Shown piece after piece: positions 45,564-55,300 of a DNA stretch of 64,000 nucleotides. The first letter of the stretch is position 1. Each line of letters begins with the position of its first letter. The notes below the pieces were generated by a model. It was not told the origin of the DNA. It was given only the letters and a program-made list of their open reading frames with translations, and searched no databases. The stretch is from NCBI RefSeq assembly GCF_003385115.1, contig NZ_QUNI01000003.1:434001-498000 (forward strand), given 5' to 3'. The position numbers and the translations under genes were made by a program. The stretch is from Flavobacterium aquicola. GTDB lineage: Bacteria > Bacteroidota > Bacteroidia > Flavobacteriales > Flavobacteriaceae.

Positions 45564-45587
45564 ATTTATTAAACCAAAAACAAAGTA

Positions 45588-48500
45588 ATGAAAAAGATAT
45601 TAAACATACACGTGTGGCTGTATATTTTACTAGTTTCAATAGGAAGTTATGCGCAAAATACCACACCGCTCATACAGTCGAAACTCAATGGAACTGTTGT
45701 AGACAAAATTACTAATGAATCCATAATAGGGGCTTCCGTACTCATCAAGGGGACAACACACGGTGTCAATACAGATATAGACGGAAAGTTTTTCTTTCAA
45801 ACGGGACAAAAATTTCCATATACTTTAATAATAAGTTATTTAGGGTATAAAACCCAAGAGCTTATTGTAGACGGAAGTCCTGTTGTTGTAAAATTAGCAC
45901 AAAATGTCGAAGAACTAAATGAACTGGTTGTTGTTGGTTATGGAGCCATCAAAAAGAGCGATATAACAGGAGCCGTTTCATCGTTAAAGAAATCTGACTT
46001 TAATATTGGTGCTAATGTATCTATCGATCAAATGATTCAGGCAAAATCTTCTGGTGTACAAATAAACCAAACCAGCTCAGAACCTGGCGGAGGATTATCG
46101 GTTAAGATTAGAGGTCAGGGCTCTTTAAATGCCGGCAGTGAACCATTGTATGTTATTGACGGTCTTCCAATTGATAATTCGAACTTACTTTCGGGTTCGG
46201 GCGGAGAAGCTGGAACAGGAACAAACTTAAACCCTAGAAATCCTCTTAATTCAATTAATCCCAATGATGTAGAATCGATTGAGATTTTAAAAGATGCATC
46301 AGCTACCGCTATTTACGGCTCCAGAGGTGCTAACGGCGTAATTTTAATTTCTACCAAAAAAGGTAAAAATGGAAAAACTTCAATAACTTATGATTTGAGT
46401 TCGGGCTTTCAGACAGTGAATAAAACTATAGATATTTTGTCAACATCTGAGTATATTTCTGCAATGAATGAATTATCTGTAGCCGAAGGAAGAGCTCCTG
46501 AATTTACTCCGGCACAAATTGCTTCAATTGGAAATGGTACAGACTGGCAAAAACAGATTTATCAGACAGGAGTAATTAACAGTCATAATATTTCGGCTTC
46601 GGGAGGAGATGACAAAACAACATTTTTTGCATCATTAAATTATTTTAATCAGGACGGAGTGGTTAAAAATACGGGTATCGAAAAGTTTATTGCTCGTGTA
46701 AATTTAGATCGAAAACTAACTGATAAATTAGATTTTGGAATTAATTTCAACACCAGTTTAGTTAAAGACGGAAATAATTTAGATGGTGTCAGTATAAATG
46801 AAGGAGCTGGACCTATCAATGCAGCACAGCAGTATGACCCAACTGAACCTATCTATTCAGCAGATGGAACTGCCTTCAGCCAATCAAAAAATTTAACGAT
46901 AAATAATCCTCTTAGTCTTATTGATGGAGTAAAAAGCAATAGTGAGACCAATAGAACGATTGTAAATCTTTTTCTTAATTATAAGATAACCGAAGCATTA
47001 GATGCCAAACTAAATTTAGGTTCTGACAGACAGCAGACAAGAAGAGATGTTTATAATTCTACCAAAACGTTAGCCGGTTCTGCTGCAAAAGGAATTGCAA
47101 GTATTGCAGAATTAGAAAAATCAAATTTTCTTTTTGAATATACGATGAATTATAAAAAGAAATTAGGCGAAAAAAATAAAATCAACATTCTTCAGGGATT
47201 TACTTATCAGTATTTTAACAGCAGATCTTTTGCGGGGGATATTCGAGGGTTTCCTTCAGATGCATTAGGAACTGATAATCTAGGTTTAGGAAATACTAAT
47301 AATGACAATTTGAGCTCTAATCAAGAAGATAACACACTTTTGTCATCTATAACCAGAGCAAATTATTCTTATGACAACAAGCTGCTGCTAACGGCAAGTT
47401 TGAGAGCAGACGGATCTTCAAAATTTGGAGAAAATAACAAATTCGGATATTTTCCATCTGTAGCTTTGGCGTGGAGACTAAGTGAAGAAAAATTTATTCC
47501 AAGCGTATTTAGTGATTTAAAACTGCGTACCAGCTGGGGTCTGACAGGAAATCAGGATATTGCTAATTATGCTTCGTTAACCACTTATAATTCTGGAGCA
47601 AGTCCTGTTTTTAACAACACAGTTGTTGCAGGAACCAAGCCTTCCAGAATTGCAAATCCAGATTTGAAATGGGAAACAACGGAACAGTTAAACTTTGGAA
47701 TTGACGCAGGTTTATGGAAAGGAAGAGTAAATATCACTGCCGATTATTTTATTAAAAATACACGGGACTTACTTTTGAATGTGCCTTTGCCTCAAGCTAC
47801 AGGATATTCATCTATTTTGAAAAATGTAGGTGAAATGCAGAATAGAGGATTTGAATTCTCCATAAATTCATTAAATATAGATTCCAAAGATTTTAAATGG
47901 AGTACTAACCTAAACATTACCGCTATAGAAAATGAGGTTACAGATTTAGGCGTGGTAAATGAAATTATTACGGGTAATATTCAAGGAGTTGGGAACACTT
48001 CAATTGTTAGGGAAGGTTCTCCGGCGTACTCTTACTACGGATATATAGTTGACGGGATTTTCCAGAATGCGCAGCAGGTAAGCGGTTCAGCGCAGCCAAC
48101 TTCTAAACCGGGTTATCCAATTTTTAGAGATGTTAACGGTGATAATAAAATTACGCCTCTTGATCAGGTTATTGTTGGAAATCCTTACCCAGATCTTACT
48201 TACGGAATCCAGAATACATTTACTTACAAAGACTTTCAGTTTAGTTTCTTTATACAGGGACAAGAGGGAGGCGAAACATTAAATATAAACCTTTTGGAAA
48301 GTATGTATCCTAGTAATTTTAGAAGAAACAGAATGTCTGAAATGATTTTGGACAGATGGACGCCTGCTAATACAGATGCAAAATGGCCGTCAGCTGTTAA
48401 CCCAACTTCTTACGGAGGAGGCAAAATTAATAGTCTGGTACTGCAGGACGCTTCTTATGTGAGATTAAAAAACGTGAATTTATCGTATGATCTGCCACTG

Positions 48501-48683
48501 GAAAAAGACAGTTTTATTAGATCATTAAAAATCTCTTTTACAGCTCAGAATTTATACACGTGGACAAAATACATCGGATTCGATCCTGAGTCAAGTGCAT
48601 TAGGAAGAGGAAATGTTAAAGTGGATTATAACGGTTATCCATTGGCCCAAACCTTTTTACTGGGTTTAAATGCTAATTTCTAA
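45588..48683 (+). CDS. SusC/RagA family TonB-linked outer-membrane protein, operon 1
   Basis: The 1031-residue protein has a signal peptide, an N-terminal carboxypeptidase-like domain (residues ~32-115), the TonB-linked plug (VVVGYGAIKKSDITGAVSSL ... EILKDASATAIYGSRGANGVILISTKKG) and a 22-strand-type barrel. With the SusD partner 19 nt downstream it imports a large ligand, here probably a sulfated compound given the adjacent sulfatase. By my count it has no Cys and 8 Met in 1031 residues, an unusually low sulfur content. The long leader with Cys-codon ORFs precedes it. Confidence 0.95.
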   Translation: MKKILNIHVWLYILLVSIGSYAQNTTPLIQSKLNGTVVDKITNESIIGASVLIKGTTHGVNTDIDGKFFFQTGQKFPYTLIISYLGYKTQELIVDGSPVVVKLAQNVEELNELVVVGYGAIKKSDITGAVSSLKKSDFNIGANVSIDQMIQAKSSGVQINQTSSEPGGGLSVKIRGQGSLNAGSEPLYVIDGLPIDNSNLLSGSGGEAGTGTNLNPRNPLNSINPNDVESIEILKDASATAIYGSRGANGVILISTKKGKNGKTSITYDLSSGFQTVNKTIDILSTSEYISAMNELSVAEGRAPEFTPAQIASIGNGTDWQKQIYQTGVINSHNISASGGDDKTTFFASLNYFNQDGVVKNTGIEKFIARVNLDRKLTDKLDFGINFNTSLVKDGNNLDGVSINEGAGPINAAQQYDPTEPIYSADGTAFSQSKNLTINNPLSLIDGVKSNSETNRTIVNLFLNYKITEALDAKLNLGSDRQQTRRDVYNSTKTLAGSAAKGIASIAELEKSNFLFEYTMNYKKKLGEKNKINILQGFTYQYFNSRSFAGDIRGFPSDALGTDNLGLGNTNNDNLSSNQEDNTLLSSITRANYSYDNKLLLTASLRADGSSKFGENNKFGYFPSVALAWRLSEEKFIPSVFSDLKLRTSWGLTGNQDIANYASLTTYNSGASPVFNNTVVAGTKPSRIANPDLKWETTEQLNFGIDAGLWKGRVNITADYFIKNTRDLLLNVPLPQATGYSSILKNVGEMQNRGFEFSINSLNIDSKDFKWSTNLNITAIENEVTDLGVVNEIITGNIQGVGNTSIVREGSPAYSYYGYIVDGIFQNAQQVSGSAQPTSKPGYPIFRDVNGDNKITPLDQVIVGNPYPDLTYGIQNTFTYKDFQFSFFIQGQEGGETLNINLLESMYPSNFRRNRMSEMILDRWTPANTDAKWPSAVNPTSYGGGKINSLVLQDASYVRLKNVNLSYDLPLEKDSFIRSLKISFTAQNLYTWTKYIGFDPESSALGRGNVKVDYNGYPLAQTFLLGLNANF

Positions 48684-48702
48684 CAATTAAAATTTATCAA
48701 AG

Positions 48703-50109
48703 ATGAAACTTATTAAAAATATATTTTACATATCAATTGCTCTATTGTCACTTTCCAGCTGTGATGATTTATTGGAAGAGAATGTGTATTCAGAACTTAC
48801 GCCTGGTAATTTCATAAATACCTACGACGGAAAGAATGCGGTTTTAAATTCCGCTTACGGAAATGCTCAGATCAAAGGGTTTTATGCTTTTTTTCTGTCT
48901 CCTTATACCTCAGGAGAGCAGTGGAATAGAGGCGGGGCCATAGAATCTGTAATTACTCCTTTAAGTAATTTTACCTGGGATAGTAATCATGAGTGGTTCA
49001 GCCAGTCATGGGCACAATTATATGCGGCAATCCGCGATGCTAATATCGTGATTGACAATACATCAACAATAGATAATAATGAAAAATTATTAAATGCTGA
49101 GGCACGTTTTATTAGAGCGCTGAGTTTGACTTATTTGTACAATTGGTACGGTTCTGTTCCATTAGTAGTGTCTTCAAAAAATGAAGATTTACTGCTTCCA
49201 AGAGCGAGTGATGAAGCAATAAAATCCTTTATAGAAAAAGAATTTTTGGAAGTTTCGGCTCTATTGCCGGTAAAGGCGGCTCAAAATGGAAGAGCAACAA
49301 AAGGAGCTGCTCTTGGACTGCTGTGTAAATTTTATTTAAATACAAAACAGTGGCAGAAAAGCGCAGCTATAGCCAGTCAGATTATTGATTCTAAAACTTA
49401 TATTTTACTGCCTGACTATAAAAGTGTTTTTTCATTGACTAATGAATGGAATAAAGAAATTATTTGGGCAATATCGGCTAATCCTCAATCGGGTCATAAT
49501 TTGGTTGCTTTGACCTTTCCAACAGATTACCCATTACCATACAGCAACAATCAGGTTTTTGCAGCGAGATCTTATTTCTTTGACAGTTTTGTTAATTCTT
49601 TTGGAGAAACTGATGTTAGAAAAAATTTAATGATCAGACAGTACACGAATACTTCTGGTGTTACATTTCAGCTTTTAGGAAATAATCAGACCCTTCCGTA
49701 TAAGTATGAGTTTGATCCTAATTCGGTTGGTGCTGTTCAGGGTAATGACCTTCCCGAAATTAGATATTCTGATATTCTGCTTTCGTATGCTGAGGCTGTA
49801 AATGAATTAAATGGTCCAACTGATGAAGCAATCGATGCTATTAATAAAGTTAGAAACCGCGCTGGAATTAATTCGCTGAACAAAGCAGATTTTAATAAAG
49901 AGTCATTGAGAGATCAATTATTAGTAGAAAGAAGCTGGGAGTTTTACAGCGAAAGCAAAAGCAGAGAGGATCAAATCAGACAGGGGAAATTTATCTCGGG
50001 AGCAATTGCAAGAGGTAAAAGCGCGGCCAAGCCTTTTCATGTCTTATTCCCAATTCCGCTTACAGAGATAAACGCAAATCCGAATTTGGTTCAAAACACC
50101 GGTTATTAA
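48703..50109 (+). CDS. SusD/RagB family nutrient-binding outer-membrane lipoprotein, operon 1
   Basis: The 468-residue lipoprotein has the lipobox LSSC and is mostly alpha-helical with TPR-like SusD architecture (ARFIRALSLTYLYNWYGSVPLV; RYSDILLSYAEAVNELNGPTDEAIDAINKVRNRAGI; LLVERSWEFYSE; ending LVQNTGY). It forms the lid over the SusC barrel. Apart from the lipid-carrying Cys it has one other Cys and two Met including the start. It follows susC by 19 nt and precedes the sulfatase. Confidence 0.94.
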   Translation: MKLIKNIFYISIALLSLSSCDDLLEENVYSELTPGNFINTYDGKNAVLNSAYGNAQIKGFYAFFLSPYTSGEQWNRGGAIESVITPLSNFTWDSNHEWFSQSWAQLYAAIRDANIVIDNTSTIDNNEKLLNAEARFIRALSLTYLYNWYGSVPLVVSSKNEDLLLPRASDEAIKSFIEKEFLEVSALLPVKAAQNGRATKGAALGLLCKFYLNTKQWQKSAAIASQIIDSKTYILLPDYKSVFSLTNEWNKEIIWAISANPQSGHNLVALTFPTDYPLPYSNNQVFAARSYFFDSFVNSFGETDVRKNLMIRQYTNTSGVTFQLLGNNQTLPYKYEFDPNSVGAVQGNDLPEIRYSDILLSYAEAVNELNGPTDEAIDAINKVRNRAGINSLNKADFNKESLRDQLLVERSWEFYSESKSREDQIRQGKFISGAIARGKSAAKPFHVLFPIPLTEINANPNLVQNTGY

Positions 50110-50150
50110 TTTATTTCCAAATAATTAAAATAGTAAAATAAATAATTTCA

Positions 50151-50171
50151 AAGGGTGGAAAATCCACCCTT
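50151..50171 (+). promoter_or_regulatory. intercistronic hairpin between susD and sulfatase
   Basis: AAGGGTGGA / TCCACCCTT is a perfect 9-bp stem with loop AAA and no T-run behind it. It may protect the susCD mRNA end or set the lower output of the sulfatase gene; that role is inferred. Confidence 0.6.
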
Positions 50172-50195
50172 CACAACAAATAAATAGAATGTTTT

Positions 50196-51602
50196 ATGAA
50201 AAAAACAATAATTTTTATAGGAGCATTATTGCTGACTCTAAATGCTGCACACAGTCAGAAAAAAAACAGTAAACCTAATTTTGTAATCATTTTTACTGAT
50301 GATTTAGGGTATGGAGATTTAGGGACTTATGGAAACCCTTCAATTCTGACTCCCAATTTAGATAAATTGGCAAGCGAGGGTCAAAAATGGACTAATTTTT
50401 ATGTTGCTGCAAATGTCTGTACACCATCCAGAGCGGCATTATTAACCGGAAAGCTTCCTGTTAGAATTGGAATGGAAAGTGATACTAAACGTGTCTTGTT
50501 TCCTAATTCGTCAGGAGGGCTGCCAGAATCTGAAACCACGATTGCCGAATTATTGAAAACAGCATCCTATCAGACGGCAGCAATTGGTAAATGGCATTTG
50601 GGTCATTTAGAGCCTTATACACCATTAAATAATGGATTTGATTATTATTATGGAATTCCATATTCTAATGATATGGACCGTGATGATAAAATTCCTTACC
50701 AAAAACTTCTTGATCCTGATTATAATACGGGTATTAATGATTTCAATGTGCCGTTAATCAGAAATAAAGATATTATTGAAAGACCGGCTAATCAGGAAAC
50801 AATAACTAAACGCTATACCGAAGAATCGGTTGCATTTATAAAGAAGAACAAAGACAAACCTTTCTTTTTGTATTTAGCGCATTCAATGCCTCATATTCCT
50901 CTTTTTAGATCAAAAGATTTTGCGGGAAAAAGTAAAGGCGGAAAGTATGGCGATGTAATTGAAGAATTAGACTGGAGCGTTGGTGAAATTATTAAAGCGC
51001 TAAAAGAGCAGCATTTAGATGAAAACACCTATGTGATTTTTACATCAGACAACGGCCCTTGGAAACTATTCAAAGAACAAGGTGGCTCATCAGGCACATT
51101 GTATGGTGCTAAAGGAACAAGTTATGAAGGAGGAACACGCGTACCGTTTATTATTTGGTCACCAAAAAATCTGAAGCCAAAAGTTGAGGTTAAAATAGGA
51201 AGTACATTAGATTTATTAACTACAATAGGCAGTCTTGCTCATGTACAGTTTCCTGAAAATCTAAAAACGGATGGATATGATTTATCCCCAGTGCTAAAAG
51301 GGGAAAACAGTAATCCAAGAAATGAAATGTTTTTCTATCATGGCACAAAACTTTTCGCTGCGCGTTTAGGAGATTACAAATTATACTATTATAAAAATGA
51401 CCCGGTTGGATATCCTCAAAAACTGGAGAAATTGGAAAAATTACAGTTATTTAATCTTGCTGTTGATCCATCTGAAACTAACAATATTATTGATAAGAAA
51501 TCAGATGTTGTTGCTCAAATTGAAGAAGCAGTTGCAAAACATCTTGCTACAGTCGTTCCAGTTAAAAGTAATCTTGATGGCGTAATAACCGCAAAAAATT
51601 AA
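50196..51602 (+). CDS. formylglycine-type sulfatase (CTPSR), operon 1
   Basis: The 468-residue product has a signal peptide (MKKTIIFIGALLLTLNAAHSQ) and the S1-family sulfatase signature CTPSRAALLTG with Cys75, the residue converted to formylglycine. Other active-site motifs are FTDDLGYGDLG (metal), GKWHLGH, and FTSDNGPW. It hydrolyses sulfate esters in the periplasm. Its only Cys is the catalytic one. The family specificity (aryl, alkyl or sugar sulfate) cannot be decided here. The operon ends with a strong terminator. Confidence 0.95.
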   Translation: MKKTIIFIGALLLTLNAAHSQKKNSKPNFVIIFTDDLGYGDLGTYGNPSILTPNLDKLASEGQKWTNFYVAANVCTPSRAALLTGKLPVRIGMESDTKRVLFPNSSGGLPESETTIAELLKTASYQTAAIGKWHLGHLEPYTPLNNGFDYYYGIPYSNDMDRDDKIPYQKLLDPDYNTGINDFNVPLIRNKDIIERPANQETITKRYTEESVAFIKKNKDKPFFLYLAHSMPHIPLFRSKDFAGKSKGGKYGDVIEELDWSVGEIIKALKEQHLDENTYVIFTSDNGPWKLFKEQGGSSGTLYGAKGTSYEGGTRVPFIIWSPKNLKPKVEVKIGSTLDLLTTIGSLAHVQFPENLKTDGYDLSPVLKGENSNPRNEMFFYHGTKLFAARLGDYKLYYYKNDPVGYPQKLEKLEKLQLFNLAVDPSETNNIIDKKSDVVAQIEEAVAKHLATVVPVKSNLDGVITAKN

Positions 51603-51692
51603 TTATATCTGAAAAAATCATTAGAAAGCTTTAACGACTTTCATTTAATGAACGGTTTAAAAATTTAATACAATACTTTTATTTTTTTTTTG

Positions 51693-51726
51693 ACAGCATT
51701 ATCATTAATCAAAATGATAATGCTGT
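51693..51726 (+). terminator. terminator of susC operon 1
   Basis: The perfect 14-bp stem ACAGCATTATCATT / AATGATAATGCTGT has a 6-nt loop and is followed by a run of T. Confidence 0.95.
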
Positions 51727-51905
51727 TTTTTTTATTTGTTAAAAACAGATGATGAAGTATGCCTTTTTTAAATGTATGAAAGCTAACTTTCAAAATAATT
51801 TGCAGTTATTTTAAAATTTTATTTTATTTAATATGTTGATATTCATTGTTTTGAATACTGTTTTAGTTTTAATTAACATATTTAAAATAAAAAGTTAAAT
51901 TATTT

Positions 51906-51949
51906 TTTGGCAGTTAACATTTTTAACTTACTTTTGTCTATAGAAATAG
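51906..51949 (+). promoter_or_regulatory. promoter of susC operon 2 with palindromic box
   Basis: TTTG (51906-51909), 19 nt, TACTTTTG (51929-51936): the same spacing and -7 sequence as operon 1. CTATAGAAATAG (51938-51949) differs by one base from the operon 1 box, and the following TAGAGTTTAAA is also shared. Confidence 0.85.
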
Positions 51950-51986
51950 TAGAGTTTAAATAATATAAACACTTAATACTAAAATC

Positions 51987-52073
51987 GTGAAGACTTTCAA
52001 AAACATCCATTTTTTGAGCATGCAAGAATCTGTATCATTCGACACTCTTCGTCGAATGTATTGTTGCTGTTAG
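51987..52073 (+). CDS. leader peptide 1 of operon 2, 28 aa, ends Met-Tyr-Cys-Cys-Cys
   Basis: The GTG-started frame begins M-K-T-F-K-N-I and ends M-Y-C-C-C-stop (TGT TGC TGT TAG). It aligns gap-free over all 28 residues with the operon 1 peptide. Internal ATG starts at 52020 and 52056 would give shorter forms with the same end. A perfect 8-bp stem (CATTCGAC / GTCGAATG, 52036-52058) lies in the coding part just before the Cys codons and might slow or gate ribosomes. Confidence 0.7.
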   Translation: MKTFKNIHFLSMQESVSFDTLRRMYCCC

Positions 52074-52115
52074 TGTCTTCAAGTTATTACCTTACATTAT
52101 TCTTGTGTTCAGTTT

Positions 52116-52148
52116 CAAAGTGATTTATCCGATTGATAAATTATTTTG
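52116..52148 (+). terminator. AT-rich hairpin, candidate attenuator 1 of operon 2
   Basis: CAAAGTGATTTATC pairs with GATAAATTATTTTG (14 bp with two G-T pairs) around CGATT. It lies 42 nt after leader peptide 1, in the same place as in operon 1. The T-run lies inside the 3' arm. Confidence 0.5.
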
Positions 52149-52224
52149 ACTGTATGATGTATATCTTTTAAAAATAATATCCCAATTACAAAAAATAATA
52201 CTAATCAATAAGCAATAAAATAAA

Positions 52225-52251
52225 ATGAAAAAACAAATATGCTGTAGTTAA
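52225..52251 (+). CDS. leader peptide 2 of operon 2, MKKQICCS
   Basis: This 8-codon ORF in an A-rich start context keeps the Cys6-Cys7 pair of its operon 1 counterpart (MKKCLCCK). It is followed after 6 nt by the invariant stem GCCATTTCTG / CAGAAATGGC. Coding evidence is modest because of its length, but conservation of length, start, Cys pair and distance to the hairpin supports it. Confidence 0.7.
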   Translation: MKKQICCS

Positions 52252-52257
52252 AAAAAA

Positions 52258-52352
52258 GCCATTTCTGCGGCAACAGAAATGGCGAAGTTTAAAAAAGAAA
52301 TGTTCATCTCAAAAAGGATAGAAAGCTGATTAATCGACTTTCAGGGATCCTT
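52258..52352 (+). ncRNA. conserved structured leader RNA before susC (operon 2)
   Basis: Stem B is identical to operon 1 (52258-52267 with 52274-52283). Stem C pairs AAGGAT (52314-52319) with ATCCTT (52347-52352); its inner hairpin now uses GAAAG / CTTTC around GATTAATC where operon 1 uses GCTGA / TCAGC. The small frame starting in stem B reads MAKFKKEMFIS... (52279-52329). The stretch up to the susC ATG is nearly the same in both operons. Confidence 0.65.
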
Positions 52353-52376
52353 ATTTATTAAACCAAAAACAAAGTA

Positions 52377-55300
52377 ATGAAAAAAAAATTATATAATGTT
52401 TCATGGCTCTTTATTTTTCTGATTTCATTTGGAATCAATGCACAAGATACAAAGCCTTTAATTCAGTCCAAACTCGATGGAAAAGTAATTAATAAAATCA
52501 CAAATGAACCAATATCAGGTGCTTCGGTAACTATTAAGGGAACTACTCACGGAGTGGTGACTGATGCTGAAGGAAAATTTTATTTTCAAACTGGCCAAAA
52601 ACTTCCATATACCTTAATCGTAACTTACATTGGATATAAAAAGACTGAATTTATTGCAGACGGAAGTCCGGTTATTATTAGTCTGGAACAAGATCTTCAA
52701 GAATTAAATGAGTTAGTCGTAGTTGGATATGGAACTCAAAAACGAAAGGATATTACAGGTGCAGTATCTTCGGTTCCAAAAGCTAATCTAAAACAAGTTA
52801 CTTCTTCGGCAGATAATTTACTGAGAGGCGCTGTGCCGGGTGTGGTTGTGACTCAAAGTTCGGGACGGCCAGGTGCTACTTCCAGTGTTCGTATTAGAGG
52901 AGGAAACTCAATCACGGCAGGTAACGAACCGCTTTATGTTGTAGACGGAATATTGATTTATAACGACAATAATAATGGTACAGCGGGAGTGGCAAATGCT
53001 GGAGCGGGTGTCAATGTATTATCAACGATTAGTCCAGGTGATATTGAGTCTATTGAGGTATTGAAAGATGCTTCGGCAACTGCTATTTATGGTTCACGCG
53101 GGGCGAATGGAGTAGTTATTATTACTACTAAAAAAGGAACCAAAGGGCGGGATCAGATTTCGTATCAGGGTTATATTGGGTTTCAGAAGGTTTCGAAAAC
53201 ACTTAATTTATTGAATGCCAGCGAATGGGCCAGCCTTCGCAATGATGTTCAGGCAAGTATAGGGCAGGCTCCTTCTTTTACCGCTGATCAAATAGAGGCT
53301 CTCAGAATTTCAGGCGGTTATGACTGGCAGTCGGCTGTTTTTAGAACTGCTCCGGTTCAAAATCACCAATTGACATTTTCCGGAGGTGATGACCGTTCCA
53401 GATACGCTGTTTCGGCTGGTTATTTTGATCAGGAAGGAGTTGTAATAGGCTCAGATTTCAGAAGAATTTCGCTTCGTGCCAATTACGAACGAAATTATTC
53501 TCAAAATTTTAAATTTGGTGTGAATACCAATTATACAAATTCATTGTCAAATGGTATTGGAACAAATGGCGGTGCTGCTGCCGGCAGACAGCCTAACCCA
53601 TTAGTTGTTGCTTTGTATCAGCCGCCTGTAGTTCCTATTAAAAATGATGACGGGTCTTATAACTTGACAAATAATCCTTATTCTACTGCAGTTAATGGAA
53701 TTATAGGGAATCCAATCAATGATTTGGAGAACACTATCAACGAAACTAAAATCGATAGAGTCTTGGCCAGTTTATTTGGTGAATACAAAATAAACAAAGA
53801 AATCACGGCGAAAGTGGCTGTCAGCGGAGATGTGATTAATACCAAACAAAATTATTATGCTCCGTCTACAACTACAAGCGGCGCAGGAACCAAAGGACTT
53901 GCTTCGGTTGGTGACAGGTTAGTGAGCACAGTGCTAAATGAAAACACCTTGAATTATAATACTCATTTTGGTGAGGACCACAAGTTTTCAGCTTTGGCAG
54001 GATATACACTTCAATACACTCAGGGTGAAGTAGTAAATGCAGGAGCAAACAGTTTTGTAAATGATAATAATACTTATGACGCTTTGCAGGATGGTGTGGC
54101 TGTCAAACCGTATAGTGAAGCATTCGAAAGCGTTTTAAAATCTTGGCTGGCTAGGGTGAATTATTCTTATAAAGGAAAATACAATTTAACAGTATCAGCA
54201 CGTGCTGATGGTTCTTCAAGATTTGGATCAGAGTCACTTTGGGGGTATTTTCCTTCAGCAGGTTTTTCATGGAATATTACCGATGAAGATTTTGCGGAAA
54301 GTATTAAAAGTGTTGTAACTGATGCAAAATTAAGATTGAGTGCAGGAACAACAGGAAATCAGGAGATTGGAAATTATCTTTCTCTAGCTTCCATAGGTTC
54401 TGTTAATTATGCTTTTGGAGGGACATTGCAGACAGGATTGACACCAACGCGTCTGGCAAATCCGGATTTAAGATGGGAGAAAACAGATCAGTACAATATC
54501 GGTTTGGATTTATCATTATATGACCGAAAAATAAACTTCGTTTTTGACGCTTATTATAAAAAAACAAACGATCTGCTTATCAATGTGCCAGTTCCATTAA
54601 CATCTGGTTATGCTACTGTTCTGCAGAATATTGGCGGAGTTGAAAATAAAGGAATTGAAATTGGTTTGATTACAGAAAATATAAAAACAGATAATTTCTC
54701 ATGGAATTCCAATTTTGTGTTTTCTGCTAATAGAAACAAAGTTGTCGAAATTGGAAATGGGGTTAATCAATTCTTCCCTGTAGTTCCAAATGGTTCATTG
54801 TTGCAGCAACAGCCTGTAACGGTAAAAGTAGGACTGCCTTTGGGAACTTTCTGGGGATATCGTACTAACGGTATTTTTCAGACTCAGGAAGAAATCAATA
54901 CACAGCCTAAAATTAACAGTCTTGCCAATACAAAAATTGGAGACAGAAAGTACGTAGATACCAATGGAGATGGGGTAATTACAGCTACAGATAAAGGTGA
55001 TCTTGGAACTTCACAGCCAAAATTTGTTGGAAGTTTTAGCAATACGCTTGCTTATCAAAACTTTGATTTGTCCTTTTCTTTCCAAGGTGCTTATGGTGGA
55101 AAAATATTTAATGCTTTAAACCAGCAATTGGAAATTTCTACCCTTGGAACTAATGCTGCTTCTACTTTATTAGACCGCTGGACGCCAGCGAATCCAAGTA
55201 ACGAAATTCCTAGAGCTACAAGTTCACCACTGGGAATAGTTTCGGAACGCTATGTAGAAGATGCCTCTTTTTTAAGATTAAAATTAATCACTTTCGGATA

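Larger units (their letters stand above)
44980..45587 (+). other. 608-bp region: LRR-gene terminator, then regulated leader of susC operon 1
   Basis: The stretch holds a terminator (45013-45041), a consensus promoter, two Cys-codon-rich small ORFs and three stem-loops, all listed separately. The same plan recurs at 51906-52376. Confidence 0.85.
51603..52376 (+). other. 774-bp region: terminator of operon 1 and regulated leader of operon 2
   Basis: It contains the terminator (51693-51726), an AT-rich stretch without clear features (51727-51900), then promoter, two leader ORFs and stem-loops listed separately. Confidence 0.85.

Noticed and set aside
45433..45587. Known SAM or cobalamin riboswitch upstream of susC
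   Set aside because: I could not match the sequence to the conserved core of any SAM class or the cobalamin box; short Cys ORFs explain the layout better.
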